Shown here in pieces: positions 1 to 8,300 of a stretch of 18,967 nucleotides of DNA; position 1 is the stretch's first letter, and each line of letters begins with the position of its first letter. The stretch lies in NCBI GenBank assembly GCA_945861195.1, contig CAMATS010000009.1:1-18967 (forward strand), written 5' to 3'. The DNA comes from Rhodoferax sp. OV413. GTDB taxonomy: Bacteria > Pseudomonadota > Gammaproteobacteria > Burkholderiales > Burkholderiaceae_C. The notes under the pieces are model-generated. The model worked only from the letters and a program-made list of their open reading frames with translations, ran no database searches and was not told the DNA's origin. The translations under genes and the position numbers were made by a program.

Positions 1-24
1 GGGCGTTTCGGAGATCAGCTTCAT
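1..24 (-). CDS. 5' end of a gene running off the left edge (metF candidate)
   Basis: An ATG at 24-22 on the minus strand opens 8 codons (MKLISETP) before the window ends. A Shine-Dalgarno-like GAAGG lies 9 bases upstream, overlapping the end of the preceding methyltransferase gene, and only 6 bp separate that gene's stop from this ATG, so the gene is very probably the next member of the ahcY operon. In Burkholderiales a methylenetetrahydrofolate reductase gene (metF) often follows ahcY and tlyA, and such proteins often start with a short tail before a SFEFFPPK motif. Eight residues cannot confirm this; the identity rests on context alone. Confidence 0.5.
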
Positions 25-30
25 GGTGAG

Positions 31-867
31 CTACCTTCGCGTGTTGGATTCGCCCACCGGGCGCGCGTACAAAAAGAATTCGTGGTTGCCATCCCCACCA
101 TCAATGGGCGAGTTGAACCACGCAGACACCTGCAGGCCAAGCGCAGCGCAACAATCCCGCAGCCGCTGCTCCACCAACAGGTACAGACCCGCATCACGCA
201 CAATGCCGCCCTTGCCGACCTGGCCCGGCTGCAACTCAAACTGCGGTTTGACCAGCATCAGCAGTCCGGCCCCCGGTTTGAGCAGCGGCACCAGGGCCGG
301 CAGCACCAGAGTTTGCGAGATGAAGGACAAGTCGCCCACGATCAGGTCAAACACAGGCTCAAAAGGCGCTTGCGCCACTGCATCTGGATCAGCACAAAAA
401 AGGCCTCCAGCCCTTGTCGCGTCTTGATCCGCAGCGATCAAATCAGAAGCATCCAGGGCCCGGGCATTGCACTTTTCCAGGCACAGCACACGCGGGTCGG
501 CACGCAAGCTAGGGTGGAGCTGGGCACTGCCCACATCCACCCCAACCACCCGTGCTGCGCCATGCTGCAGCAGGCAATCGGTAAAACCGCCGGTCGACTG
601 CCCCACATCGAGACAGGTCCAAGCGGCCACCGAGAGCTCGAGCTGCTGCAAGGCCGCTTCAAGCTTAAGGCCACCGCGCGACACATAGCGAGCCTCTGAC
701 AAATCTTGCAGCTGCAGCTCGGCGTCAAACGGAATCTCGTCACCATTCTTGGTAACGGTCTTCCAGACCTCGCCAACGCGCCAGCTCAGACCCCCCTCAA
801 TCAGGCGTTGGGCTTGCGAGCGGCTGCTGGCGAGCGCACGCGCCACCAGCAGCTGGTCGGCACGCAT
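31..867 (-). CDS. tlyA: TlyA-family RNA 2'-O-methyltransferase / hemolysin A-like protein
   Basis: The 278-residue protein has the usual TlyA layout and length: an N-terminal S4 RNA-binding domain (about residues 1-65, starting MRADQLLV) followed by an FtsJ/RrmJ-like Rossmann methyltransferase domain. The AdoMet-binding glycine loop is LDVGQSTGGFTD at residues 86-97. A K-D-K-E set typical of 2'-O-ribose methyltransferases can be assigned as K68 (RGGLKLE), D179 (VGDLSF), K207 (VKPQFE) and E263 (NHEFF). Family members methylate rRNA in the cytoplasm; the hemolysin label is historical. A stretch around residues 141-171 looks like a small insertion. The start is firm: its ATG shares one base with the ahcY stop (TGATG), suggesting translational coupling. 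Co-transcription with ahcY fits, since methyltransferases generate SAH. Confidence 0.9.
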   Translation of the reverse strand: MRADQLLVARALASSRSQAQRLIEGGLSWRVGEVWKTVTKNGDEIPFDAELQLQDLSEARYVSRGGLKLEAALQQLELSVAAWTCLDVGQSTGGFTDCLLQHGAARVVGVDVGSAQLHPSLRADPRVLCLEKCNARALDASDLIAADQDATRAGGLFCADPDAVAQAPFEPVFDLIVGDLSFISQTLVLPALVPLLKPGAGLLMLVKPQFELQPGQVGKGGIVRDAGLYLLVEQRLRDCCAALGLQVSAWFNSPIDGGDGNHEFFLYARPVGESNTRR

Positions 868-2315
868 CAGTAGCGGTAGGTATCGGCCTTGTAGGGGCCG
901 GCCTTGCTGACGCCTATGTACGAAGCCTGCTCGTCGCTGAGCTCGGTCAGCATGGCGCCGACTTTCTTCAGGTGCAGGCGCGCCACTTTTTCGTCCAGGT
1001 GCTTGGGCAGCACATAGACCTTGCCGGCCTTGTAGTCCTTGGGCTTGCTGTAGAGCTCAATCTGGGCGATGGTCTGGTTGGCAAAGCTCGAGCTCATCAC
1101 AAAGCTGGGGTGGCCGGTACCGCAGCCCAGGTTCACCAGCCGGCCCTTGGCCAGCAGAATGATGCGCTTGGAAGGGGTCTTGCCCTTGGCCGGGAAGATC
1201 ACATGGTCCACTTGCGGCTTTATCTCTTCCCACTTGCACTTCTCCAGCGAGGCGACATCGATTTCGTTGTCAAAATGGCCGATGTTGCAGACAATGGCCT
1301 GATCTTTCATGGCCGCCATGTGCTTGTAGGTAATGACGTTTTTGTTGCCGGTGGCCGAGACAAAAATGTCAGCCTTGTCGGCGGCGTAATCCATGGTGAC
1401 GACCTTGTAGCCTTCCATCGCGGCCTGCAAGGCGTTGATGGGGTCGATCTCGGTGACCCAGACCTGGGCTGAGAGCGCCCGCAGCGCCTGGGCCGAGCCC
1501 TTGCCCACGTCGCCGTAACCGGCCACCAGCGCCACCTTGCCGGCAATCATCACATCAGTGGCACGCTTGATGGCATCCACCAGCGACTCGCGGCAGCCAT
1601 ACAGATTGTCAAATTTGCTTTTGGTGACCGAATCATTCACGTTGATGGCACGGAATGCCAGCGTGCCCTTGGCCGACATTTCGTTCAGGCGCAGCACGCC
1701 GGTGGTGGTCTCTTCGGTCACGCCAATGATGTGCTTGAGGCGGCGGCTGTACCAGGTGGGGTCAAGCTTCAGCTTGGCCTTGATGCTGTTGAACAGGCAA
1801 ATTTCTTCTTCGCTACCGGGCTTGGCCAGCACCTTGATGTCTGTCTCGGCCTTGGCACCCAGGTGCATCAAGAGCGTGGCATCGCCGCCGTCGTCCAGAA
1901 TCATGTTCGGGCCTTCGGTCTTGCTGCCCTTGCTGCCGAACTCAAAAATGCGGTGGGTGTAGTCCCAATAATCAACCAGGTTCTCGCCCTTGTAGGCAAA
2001 CACCGGTGTGCCGGCGGCCACCAGCGCGGCGGCGGCGTGGTCTTGTGTAGAGAAGATGTTGCACGAGGCCCAGCGCACCTGCGCACCGAGTGCCTGCAGG
2101 GTCTCGACCAGCACAGCGGTCTGTATGGTCATGTGCAGGCTGCCAGTGATGCGCGCGCCCTTGAGGGGCTGCGCCTTGGCAAACTCTTCGCGGATCGCCA
2201 TCAGACCGGGCATTTCGGTCTCGGCAATGCGGATCTCTTTGCGCCCCCAAACAGCCAACGACAAGTCGGCAATTTCATAGTCCTGGTTTTTGATAGGTTT
2301 CAGTACAGCGTTCAT
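867..2315 (-). CDS. ahcY: S-adenosyl-L-homocysteine hydrolase (adenosylhomocysteinase)
   Basis: The enzyme reversibly splits SAH into adenosine and homocysteine, relieving product inhibition of methyltransferases and feeding homocysteine to methionine synthesis. The 482-residue protein is collinear with bacterial and plant AhcY, including the ~40-residue insertion (around YWDYTHRIFEFG) absent from the shorter animal form. Visible landmarks are the substrate-domain segment GSLHMTIQTAVL, the NAD-binding loop VAGYGDVGKGSAQAL, the NxGHFDNEID segment, and the conserved C-terminal lysine and tyrosines of KADTYRY. The start MNAVLKPIKNQDYEIADLSL is supported by a GGAG Shine-Dalgarno 6 bases upstream. 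A SAH riboswitch occupies the leader, so expression should follow intracellular SAH. It is first in an operon with tlyA and probably metF. Confidence 0.98.
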   Translation of the reverse strand: MNAVLKPIKNQDYEIADLSLAVWGRKEIRIAETEMPGLMAIREEFAKAQPLKGARITGSLHMTIQTAVLVETLQALGAQVRWASCNIFSTQDHAAAALVAAGTPVFAYKGENLVDYWDYTHRIFEFGSKGSKTEGPNMILDDGGDATLLMHLGAKAETDIKVLAKPGSEEEICLFNSIKAKLKLDPTWYSRRLKHIIGVTEETTTGVLRLNEMSAKGTLAFRAINVNDSVTKSKFDNLYGCRESLVDAIKRATDVMIAGKVALVAGYGDVGKGSAQALRALSAQVWVTEIDPINALQAAMEGYKVVTMDYAADKADIFVSATGNKNVITYKHMAAMKDQAIVCNIGHFDNEIDVASLEKCKWEEIKPQVDHVIFPAKGKTPSKRIILLAKGRLVNLGCGTGHPSFVMSSSFANQTIAQIELYSKPKDYKAGKVYVLPKHLDEKVARLHLKKVGAMLTELSDEQASYIGVSKAGPYKADTYRY

Positions 2316-2391
2316 GGCTCACTCCAAAAATTACTTTGAATAAACCACCGGCCATGAAGCGACTTTTAGGGAGGCTCACCGCACAGACCAG

Positions 2392-2482
2392 TGGGTGAGC
2401 GCAGTTGGTACGGCGACCAGGCCGGGGCCCGGTGGCGCACTCCGAGCCTCATTCACTTGGTGTGAACTGCAACGCTCCTCGG
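2392..2482 (-). promoter_or_regulatory. SAH riboswitch in the ahcY leader
   Basis: On the minus strand the RNA begins CCGAGGAGCGTTGCA, the conserved start of SAH riboswitches. The P1 helix forms between CCGAG (2482-2478) and CTCGG (2446-2442). An internal hairpin TTCAC/GTGAA follows the GAGCG segment. GAGCG (2477-2473) can form the pseudoknot with CGCTC (2401-2397). Placement directly upstream of ahcY is where this riboswitch class occurs. Known members bind SAH and raise ahcY expression. Downstream, GGTGAGC (2380-2374) and GTGAGC next to the Shine-Dalgarno (2322-2317) can each pair with the pseudoknot strand GCTCACC (2400-2394), giving a plausible expression platform. Confidence 0.92.
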
Positions 2483-2492
2483 AACCAGAAGA

Positions 2493-2498
2493 ATTGTA
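2493..2498 (-). promoter_or_regulatory. Likely -10 box of the ahcY promoter
   Basis: TACAAT on the minus strand, preceded by TGTG (partly extended -10), lies about 10 bases before the first riboswitch nucleotide, so transcription would start just at the aptamer's 5' end, as expected for a riboswitch leader. No convincing -35 hexamer is seen at 17 bp spacing, so this rests on the -10 and its position. Confidence 0.5.
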
Positions 2499-2636
2499 CA
2501 CAGACGCCAATGCCACGGGTGCTGCAGGTACCAATAACCGTTTCGCCGTGACTGTTTCATCGTGTCATCGAGCCAGACCGTGATCTCAAAGGGTTGCAGC
2601 GCAAGCCCACGAGCTTGGGTCTCTTTATTTCATGTA

Positions 2637-2677
2637 TTATTGTTCTACTTGTATATGTTTTATACTGTTAAACAGTA
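2637..2677 (+). promoter_or_regulatory. hipBA promoter with overlapping palindromic operator
   Basis: TATACT at 2661-2666 is a good -10; a weak -35-like TTATTG (2637-2642, spacing 18) or TTGTTC (2640-2645, spacing 15) lies upstream. A perfect 7-1-7 inverted repeat, TACTGTT-A-AACAGTA (2663-2677), overlaps the -10 and the probable start site. HipB proteins bind short palindromes in their own promoters and repress them, together with HipA, so this is the natural operator candidate. The assignment to HipB is inference. Confidence 0.55.
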
Positions 2678-2682
2678 GAAAT

Positions 2683-3006
2683 ATGCTGAATTTTGCGCTG
2701 GCTGTACCTTTAGAAGTTTGCCTCACCTTTGGCGAGCGCGCTCGTGCACGACGGCTAATGCTCAACCTCAGTGTGGAAGAACTGGCCGCGCGCGTGGGCA
2801 TTTCAAACAAAACGCTCAGCAACTTCGAGCGCACGGGCCGATGCACATTTGAGACCTTCGTGCGTGTGCTGGAAGCGCTTGACGCGCTGCCCGACTTGCA
2901 AAACGTATTGATCACCCATTCACTCAGCATCGAAGACATGCGACTGAGGGCCGCAGTGCGCACGCGCCAACGCGCCTATCCCAAGGCGCGAAAGGTGGCA
3001 AAGTGA
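2683..3006 (+). CDS. hipB: HipB-like antitoxin, XRE-family DNA-binding protein
   Basis: From the ATG at 2683 this is a 107-residue protein with a Cro/C1-type helix-turn-helix in its first two thirds: FGERARARRLMLNL, then SVEELAARVGIS as the first HTH helix and NKTLSNFERTGRCTF as recognition helix and turn. The C-terminus is basic (RQRAYPKARKVAK). Such proteins neutralise HipA kinases and autorepress the operon. An upstream in-frame ATG at 2632 would add 17 hydrophobic, Cys-rich residues and lies before the likely -10 box, so 2683 is preferred; its Shine-Dalgarno is weak and the leader may be very short. The stop overlaps the hipA GTG start by 4 bases (GTGA), the usual antitoxin-first coupling. 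The family call is firm; the partner role is inferred from adjacency. Confidence 0.85.
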   Translation: MLNFALAVPLEVCLTFGERARARRLMLNLSVEELAARVGISNKTLSNFERTGRCTFETFVRVLEALDALPDLQNVLITHSLSIEDMRLRAAVRTRQRAYPKARKVAK

Positions 3007-4265
3007 AGGAACTCACGGTCACCTACCGAGGCTTGGGATCCTCTTTTGTGCTGGGCACACTTGCTGATGATGGCCAGGATGTGCTTTTTCAGTACGCTCC
3101 GCAAGCGCTTGAACGCGGGCTGCAGTTGTCTCCCATTCGTCTGCCGCTGCGTGCGACTGCTTACCCAGATCGCAGGGCTGATTACACGCAACTTCATGAT
3201 GTGCCCGGGCTCATCTATGACTCCTTGCCCGATGGCTGGGGTTATCGCTTGATGCATCGCCGCATGAAGGCGTGCGGCATTGACCCAGACAGGGCCTCTA
3301 CCCTCGACCGGCTGGCCTATCTCGGGGCAAACACCATGGGGGCGCTGACCTATGCCCCCCTCCTCCCTGATGTCCTTGACGGCCGAGACCTGACTTTGTT
3401 GGACCTCGCACAAGAGGTGCAAGCCATCCTGGTGGACGATAGCCATGAAGTCCTGGCCGAATTAGCGCGCGCTGGTGCGTCGTCGGCAGGGGCGCGACCA
3501 AAAGCCTTGGTTTATTTCAACCCCGACACAGCTCAGATGAGCACGCAAGCGAGCGCTGTGTCAGATGGACAAGCCTGGCTGGTCAAATTCCCTGGCAGTG
3601 ATGATGCGCCGGACAGCTCTGCACTTGAGGAACTGTATGCACGGATTGCACACCAATGCCATCTTGGTATGACCGCAACACAGTTCTTTGAATTGCCGGG
3701 CGGCCGCACCGCATTTGCGACCCAGCGATTTGACCGCCGTGGTGAGCAACGCGTCCATGTGCATTCACTGGCGGGGCTTTTGCACGCCAATTTCCAGGAG
3801 CCATCAGTCAGCTACGAAGACTTCTTTCGAACAACACGTCGGCTTACTCGCGACCAACGAGAGCTAAAAAAAGCCGTTCAGCGCTGCGCCTTCAACATTC
3901 TCATGAACAACCGCGATGACCATGCCAAAAACTTGTCGTTTCTCCTTGAAGCCAACGGCAGTTGGCAACTTGCCCCACCGTATGACCTGACCTATAGCCC
4001 TGGCTATAAGGGCGAACATTTCATGAATGTGGCAGGGGTTGGGGCAGCACCAGAGCGCGCCCATGTTGTCAAGTGCGCCAAAGCGGCGGGCTTGCCGGTT
4101 GCGGTTGCAGAGCAAGCCATTGATAAGCTGCTAGAAATCGCCACCCCTGATTTGCTGTTGGAGCTGGCAAAGATGCTGCCCTTGCGCACTGAGACCGTGA
4201 AGACAGTTCACCGCGCCATGCAGCTCAACTACGCCCGTCTGGCACCGGCAACGTATCAGCCATAA
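3003..4265 (+). CDS. hipA: HipA-family serine/threonine kinase toxin
   Basis: The 420-residue protein has HipA length and order: an N-terminal beta-rich subdomain (residues 1-110, including DSLPDGWGYRL), a nucleotide-binding loop with the autophosphorylation-type motif SSAGARPK (160-167), LVKFPGS, the middle helical region (TQRFDRRG), and the catalytic core NNRDDHAKN (302-310) followed by PYDLTYS. D305 and D328 match E. coli HipA D309 and D332, including the 23-residue spacing, so the kinase appears intact. Known HipA proteins phosphorylate aminoacyl-tRNA synthetases, causing growth arrest and persistence; the target here is unknown. Translation starts at GTG overlapping the hipB stop. No frameshift or truncation is seen, so the module looks functional. 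Confidence 0.93.
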   Translation: MKELTVTYRGLGSSFVLGTLADDGQDVLFQYAPQALERGLQLSPIRLPLRATAYPDRRADYTQLHDVPGLIYDSLPDGWGYRLMHRRMKACGIDPDRASTLDRLAYLGANTMGALTYAPLLPDVLDGRDLTLLDLAQEVQAILVDDSHEVLAELARAGASSAGARPKALVYFNPDTAQMSTQASAVSDGQAWLVKFPGSDDAPDSSALEELYARIAHQCHLGMTATQFFELPGGRTAFATQRFDRRGEQRVHVHSLAGLLHANFQEPSVSYEDFFRTTRRLTRDQRELKKAVQRCAFNILMNNRDDHAKNLSFLLEANGSWQLAPPYDLTYSPGYKGEHFMNVAGVGAAPERAHVVKCAKAAGLPVAVAEQAIDKLLEIATPDLLLELAKMLPLRTETVKTVHRAMQLNYARLAPATYQP

Positions 4266-4413
4266 AGGGCCGCCTATGCGCCCCTCATGCTGCTCGCACA
4301 ATCGCACGACCCAGCCGGGTGGGGCGCCATATCCCTCGCTGCACAGAATGACAAACTCGGGCTAACGAAATGCGGTGGTTATAGTTCTCAGCTTGCCAAC
4401 CGAGGGCCAGGCC

Positions 4414-5193
4414 ATGCATTACGAACTGATCTCCATCCGCACCGAGGCCGACAGGGTTGGCATCATCACCCTGAACCGCCCCAAGCAACTCAACGCCCTC
4501 AATGACGCCTTGATGGACGAGCTCGGCCGGGCGCTCAAGGGCTTTGACGCCGACCCGGCGATTGGCTGCATGATCATCACCGGCAGTGAAAAAGCCTTTG
4601 CCGCTGGTGCCGATATTGGCGCCATGGCGAGCTACAGTTTTGCTGATGTCTACCGTGGCGACTACATCACCCGTAATTGGGAGCAGATTCGCAGCATCCG
4701 CAAGCCCGTCATCGCCGCGGTCAGCGGCTTTGCCTTGGGCGGCGGCTGTGAGTTGGCGATGATGTGCGACTTCATCATTGCTGCCGACAACGCCCGCTTC
4801 GGTCAGCCCGAGATCAAGCTCGGCATCATCCCCGGTGCTGGCGGCACGCAGCGCCTGCCCCGTGCAGTGGGCAAGGCCCGGGCCATGGACCTGGTACTGA
4901 CTGGGCGCATGATGGACGCCGCCGAGGCCGAACGCGCAGGCCTGGTCAGCCGGGTGGTGGCGCTAGACAAGCTGATGGACGAGACACTCGAAGCCGCGCT
5001 GATGATCTGCAGCTACTCGCAAATCGCCACCATCGCCGCCAAGGAATCGGTGAACCGGGCATTTGAGGGCGGCTTGAGCGATGGCATCCAGTTTGAACGC
5101 CGGCTGTTTCACGCCCTGTTTGCCACCGCCGACCAAAAAGAGGGTATGGACGCCTTTGTCAACAAGCGCAAGGCCGAGTTCAAGCACCGTTGA
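4414..5193 (+). CDS. Enoyl-CoA hydratase (crotonase family)
   Basis: The 259-residue protein is a typical short-chain enoyl-CoA hydratase, adding water across trans-2-enoyl-CoA in beta-oxidation or aromatic and branched-chain acid degradation. Landmarks are the N-terminal NRPKQLNALN, the oxyanion-hole segment KAFAAGADI, FALGGGCELAMMCD with catalytic E113, and GQPEIKLGIIPGAGGTQRL with catalytic E133; the 20-residue gap equals that of E144/E164 in the rat mitochondrial enzyme. The C-terminus FVNKRKAEFKHR is the usual ending. ATG 4414 is preferred over an in-frame ATG at 4375 because it gives family length and has GAGGG 7 bases upstream. It is separated by ~150 bp from both neighbours, so it is probably its own unit. 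The specific pathway cannot be told from sequence. Confidence 0.95.
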   Translation: MHYELISIRTEADRVGIITLNRPKQLNALNDALMDELGRALKGFDADPAIGCMIITGSEKAFAAGADIGAMASYSFADVYRGDYITRNWEQIRSIRKPVIAAVSGFALGGGCELAMMCDFIIAADNARFGQPEIKLGIIPGAGGTQRLPRAVGKARAMDLVLTGRMMDAAEAERAGLVSRVVALDKLMDETLEAALMICSYSQIATIAAKESVNRAFEGGLSDGIQFERRLFHALFATADQKEGMDAFVNKRKAEFKHR

Positions 5194-5288
5194 TTTAACC
5201 AAGATGGTTCGTTTGGGTTTGGCCAATTCTGGCTTGCCCCGGGCGCAGGCCGTGCGTTTAGGTTAAATTCGAGCCATAAAAACGCTAG

Positions 5289-5305
5289 GGCTCTCAGGGA
5301 GGGCC
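5289..5305 (+). other. Hairpin in the leader of the four-gene operon
   Basis: GGCTCTC-AGG-GAGGGCC can form a 7-bp stem (one G-T pair) with a 3-base loop, 40 bases before the ATG at 5346. No T-run follows, so it is not a standard terminator of the preceding hydratase gene. It could be a leader structure of the downstream operon. The rest of the 5194-5345 gap shows only weak AT-rich -10-like stretches near 5262-5281. Confidence 0.35.
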
Positions 5306-5345
5306 GTCACTTCAACGGTTGTACACGCTACAGGGAAGCCCCCGT

Positions 5346-8300
5346 ATGGCATTTGTCATTGCTCGTCCATTGAATTTGCTGCTGAGCTGGGGCGCCGACC
5401 AGCTAAACGCCTGCCTGTCTGACGGCCACACGCTGGGCCGTATGGGCCAGCTGACGGTAGCCCCGCAGCTACTCAGCGCTGCCAGCACAGAGGGCTGGGC
5501 GGCATTGCAGGGCGAACCCGCCGAGAGAGAACACTGGGGCCGGGTGATTTTTCAGCAGTTGTTCCCGCCGGCAATCGGGCAGGCCCTGAGCGGCTCTCCA
5601 GGCGGTTTGCTGCAGCTGCAGCTCAGCGATGCCCTGCTTGAAATCCCCTGGGAGCTGGCCTTTGATGGCAACAGTTATCTGGGCCAGAAGTACGCTGTAA
5701 ACCGACAACTCACCCGCGATAAGCTGCCAAACCCGGGCCTGCTGCGCCAGGCCAGGCAGCGGCCTGGGCTCAAGGTGTTGCTGGTCTACGAGCAGACTGA
5801 CACAGGCAGGCAGCAGGCCTATGCCAGGGCGCTTGCCAGCCGGCTGGCCAAACTCACTGGCGTGTCGCCCCTGGCCATGGCCCTGCCGACCCATGGGTTC
5901 GCGGCCCTGCTGCGCCAAACAGCCGGCAGCGACATCGTCCACTGCGTCGCCAGCCCCGACGGGCTGGCGCACCTGCCCCTGCCAGACATGGCCGCCTTGG
6001 CCTGCCCGCCGCAGCACCTGATTGTTGAAGACACGGCCGAGACAGCGCTTGCAGGCCAGGGCCTGCAAGCGCTGCATAAGTTGAGCCGAGCCGCCAGCGC
6101 CGCAGCGCTCGACCTGCTGGTGCACCTGCCGAATGCAGGGGCCCAGAACCGGGTCGAGCGCATGGTTGATTTCTATACCGCTTATGCCGCCGGCCAGGCG
6201 CTTGACCTGGCGCTGCGCTGCTGGCGCCAGGCGCCGCAAGCCAGCCTGCTGTGCTATGCCGCTGGCAGCTCCGGGTCAGCCCTGGCCAGCGCCAGCCAAA
6301 GCCCCGGTGACCACCTGCGCCAGATCACGGTTCTGTCCTATGACCTGGTCGAATCCACCAAGCTGCTGCGCCGGCTGGGTGCCGAGCGCTACAGCGAAAC
6401 GCTGGGGCGTTTCCATGGCCAGTGCGCTGAGGCGGTGCGCCGCTGGGGCGGTCAAGCCAACGCCGCTCAGGGCAATGACGGCGTGATGTGTTTTTTTGGC
6501 ATGCCTGTAGCCCATGAAGACGCTACAGCCATGGCGCTCAAAGCGGCGCTGGCCATGGTCGATGCGGTCAGCCAACTCGGCCTGGCAGTGCGCATTGGCG
6601 TGGTCACCGGACCGGTGGTGGTCAGCGCTGGCCTGCCGCTGGGCGAACCCATCCACCTGGCAGCCCGGCTGCAGGCACTGGCCAAGCCCGGCACCATCGT
6701 GGTTGCCGAGTCGAGCCGATCGATGGTGCAGGAACGGTTTGCCTTTGTGCCCATGGGCAGCATGCCCACCCTCAAGGGCTTTGGCCAAACTGATGCTGCT
6801 TACACCTTGGTGAGCGAGCAGCCCCAGGTCGATACGCTCTCAGACCGTCTGCATGGGGGCCCCTGCGTTGGGCGCCAACGCGAACTCGCCCAGCTCGATG
6901 GCGCCTGGGCTCGCGCCTGTGGCGGCACCCTTGCCACGGTAGACATCTCGGGCGAGGCAGGCATTGGCAAAACCCGCTTGGTGCACGAGTTCATGCGACG
7001 GCTACAGGACGCTGGAGCGCAAGTGCTGGAACTGCGATGCGACCCCGAGTGCACCGACAGCGCATTCCAACCAGTGCTCGAGTTACTGGCGCGCCGCTTT
7101 GGGCTCAAGCAGGCCGATGGTCCGCAGGATACCCGCAGCAAGCTGGCGCTGGGCTTGCAATGCCTGCCCAATGCACCGGCCCTGGTCGATGGCCTTGCCC
7201 ACCTGCTCGAGCAGCCGTCGGCCGCCACCGAAGCGGCGGCCTTCAATCCGCCCGAAAAAATCCGGCAACAAACTCTGCAGGCCCTGCTGCTGTGGCTGCA
7301 AACACTGGCCAGGCAGGCGCCCCTTTGCCTGGTGGTTGAGGACCAGCAGTGGCTAGACCCGTCCAGCCAAGAACTTATCGGGCTGCTCTTGCGCGAATCC
7401 ACCCAGTTGGCATTGCTGTTGCTGCAAACCCAGCGCAGTGGCCCTGCCCCCGCTGCTTTGAGCGAGCCAGGCGCGTCCGGCGCCCTGCCCGAACCCGAGC
7501 GACTGGAGTTGCTGGGCTTGAGTGCGGCAGACGGCCGGACCCTGCTGGCAGCGCTGTGCCAGGGGCCCGAGTTTTCCGCCACAAACCTGGCTTTTTTTGT
7601 CGAACGCACCGACGGCGTGCCTCTATTTATCGAGGAAACCGCCCGGACCCTGCTGGCCCAAGCACATCAGGCGGCCCAGCCAGGGCCAGGGCTTCAGCAT
7701 GGGCGGCTTGATGCCCCGCTGCCAGTGCCCGGCCGGGTGCAAGACCTGTTGATGGCCAGGCTTGACCGACTCAACTCGGCCAAAGTGGTGGCACAGTTTG
7801 GCAGTGTGGTCGGGCGCCGCTTCTCGCAGGCCCTGATTGAGGCGGTTTTTGCCGACCCGTTTGCACCCATCAGTGTGCACAGCGTGGTTTTCCATCTCGA
7901 AGCCCTGGTCAGCGCGGGCGTTCTGCGCCAAAGCGGGCTCGGGTCTGAAATCAGCTATGAGTTCCGACATGCCTTGATGCAAGACGCCGCCTATGCCTCG
8001 CTTTGGGAGCGCGACCGGCGCCTCTGCCACCAAGCCACCTTGCAAGTCTTGCGCAACGGCTGGGCGGCCGGCCAGCCCGAAATCCTGGCTCGCCACAGCG
8101 CCGCAGCAGGCCTGCCCGAGGCGGCGCTGGGCTACTGGGAGCGCGCGGCCCGGCTGGCGATTGGGCGCTGCGCCCAAGTCGAGGCGAGCCGCCACCTCGA
8201 GGCTGCCCTTGGCCAAGCGGAATTGCTGGCAGACCAGCCAACGCAAAACAGCATCACACTGCGCCTGCTGCTGCTGCAAGCGAGCCAGTGCATCGCCTTG

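Noticed and set aside
2395..2583. 62-codon plus-strand frame between ahcY and hipB
   Set aside because: It lies over the ahcY promoter and SAH riboswitch on the other strand, has no Shine-Dalgarno and no protein features.
2602..2617. Hairpin CAAGC/GCTTG followed by a T-rich stretch, as a terminator
   Set aside because: Only 5 bp and no plus-strand gene upstream to terminate; on the minus strand it lies before the ahcY promoter.
5319..5345. Upstream TTG start for the regulator
   Set aside because: The ATG at 5346 has a well-placed AGGGA; the TTG has no comparable ribosome-binding site and adds only 9 unremarkable residues.
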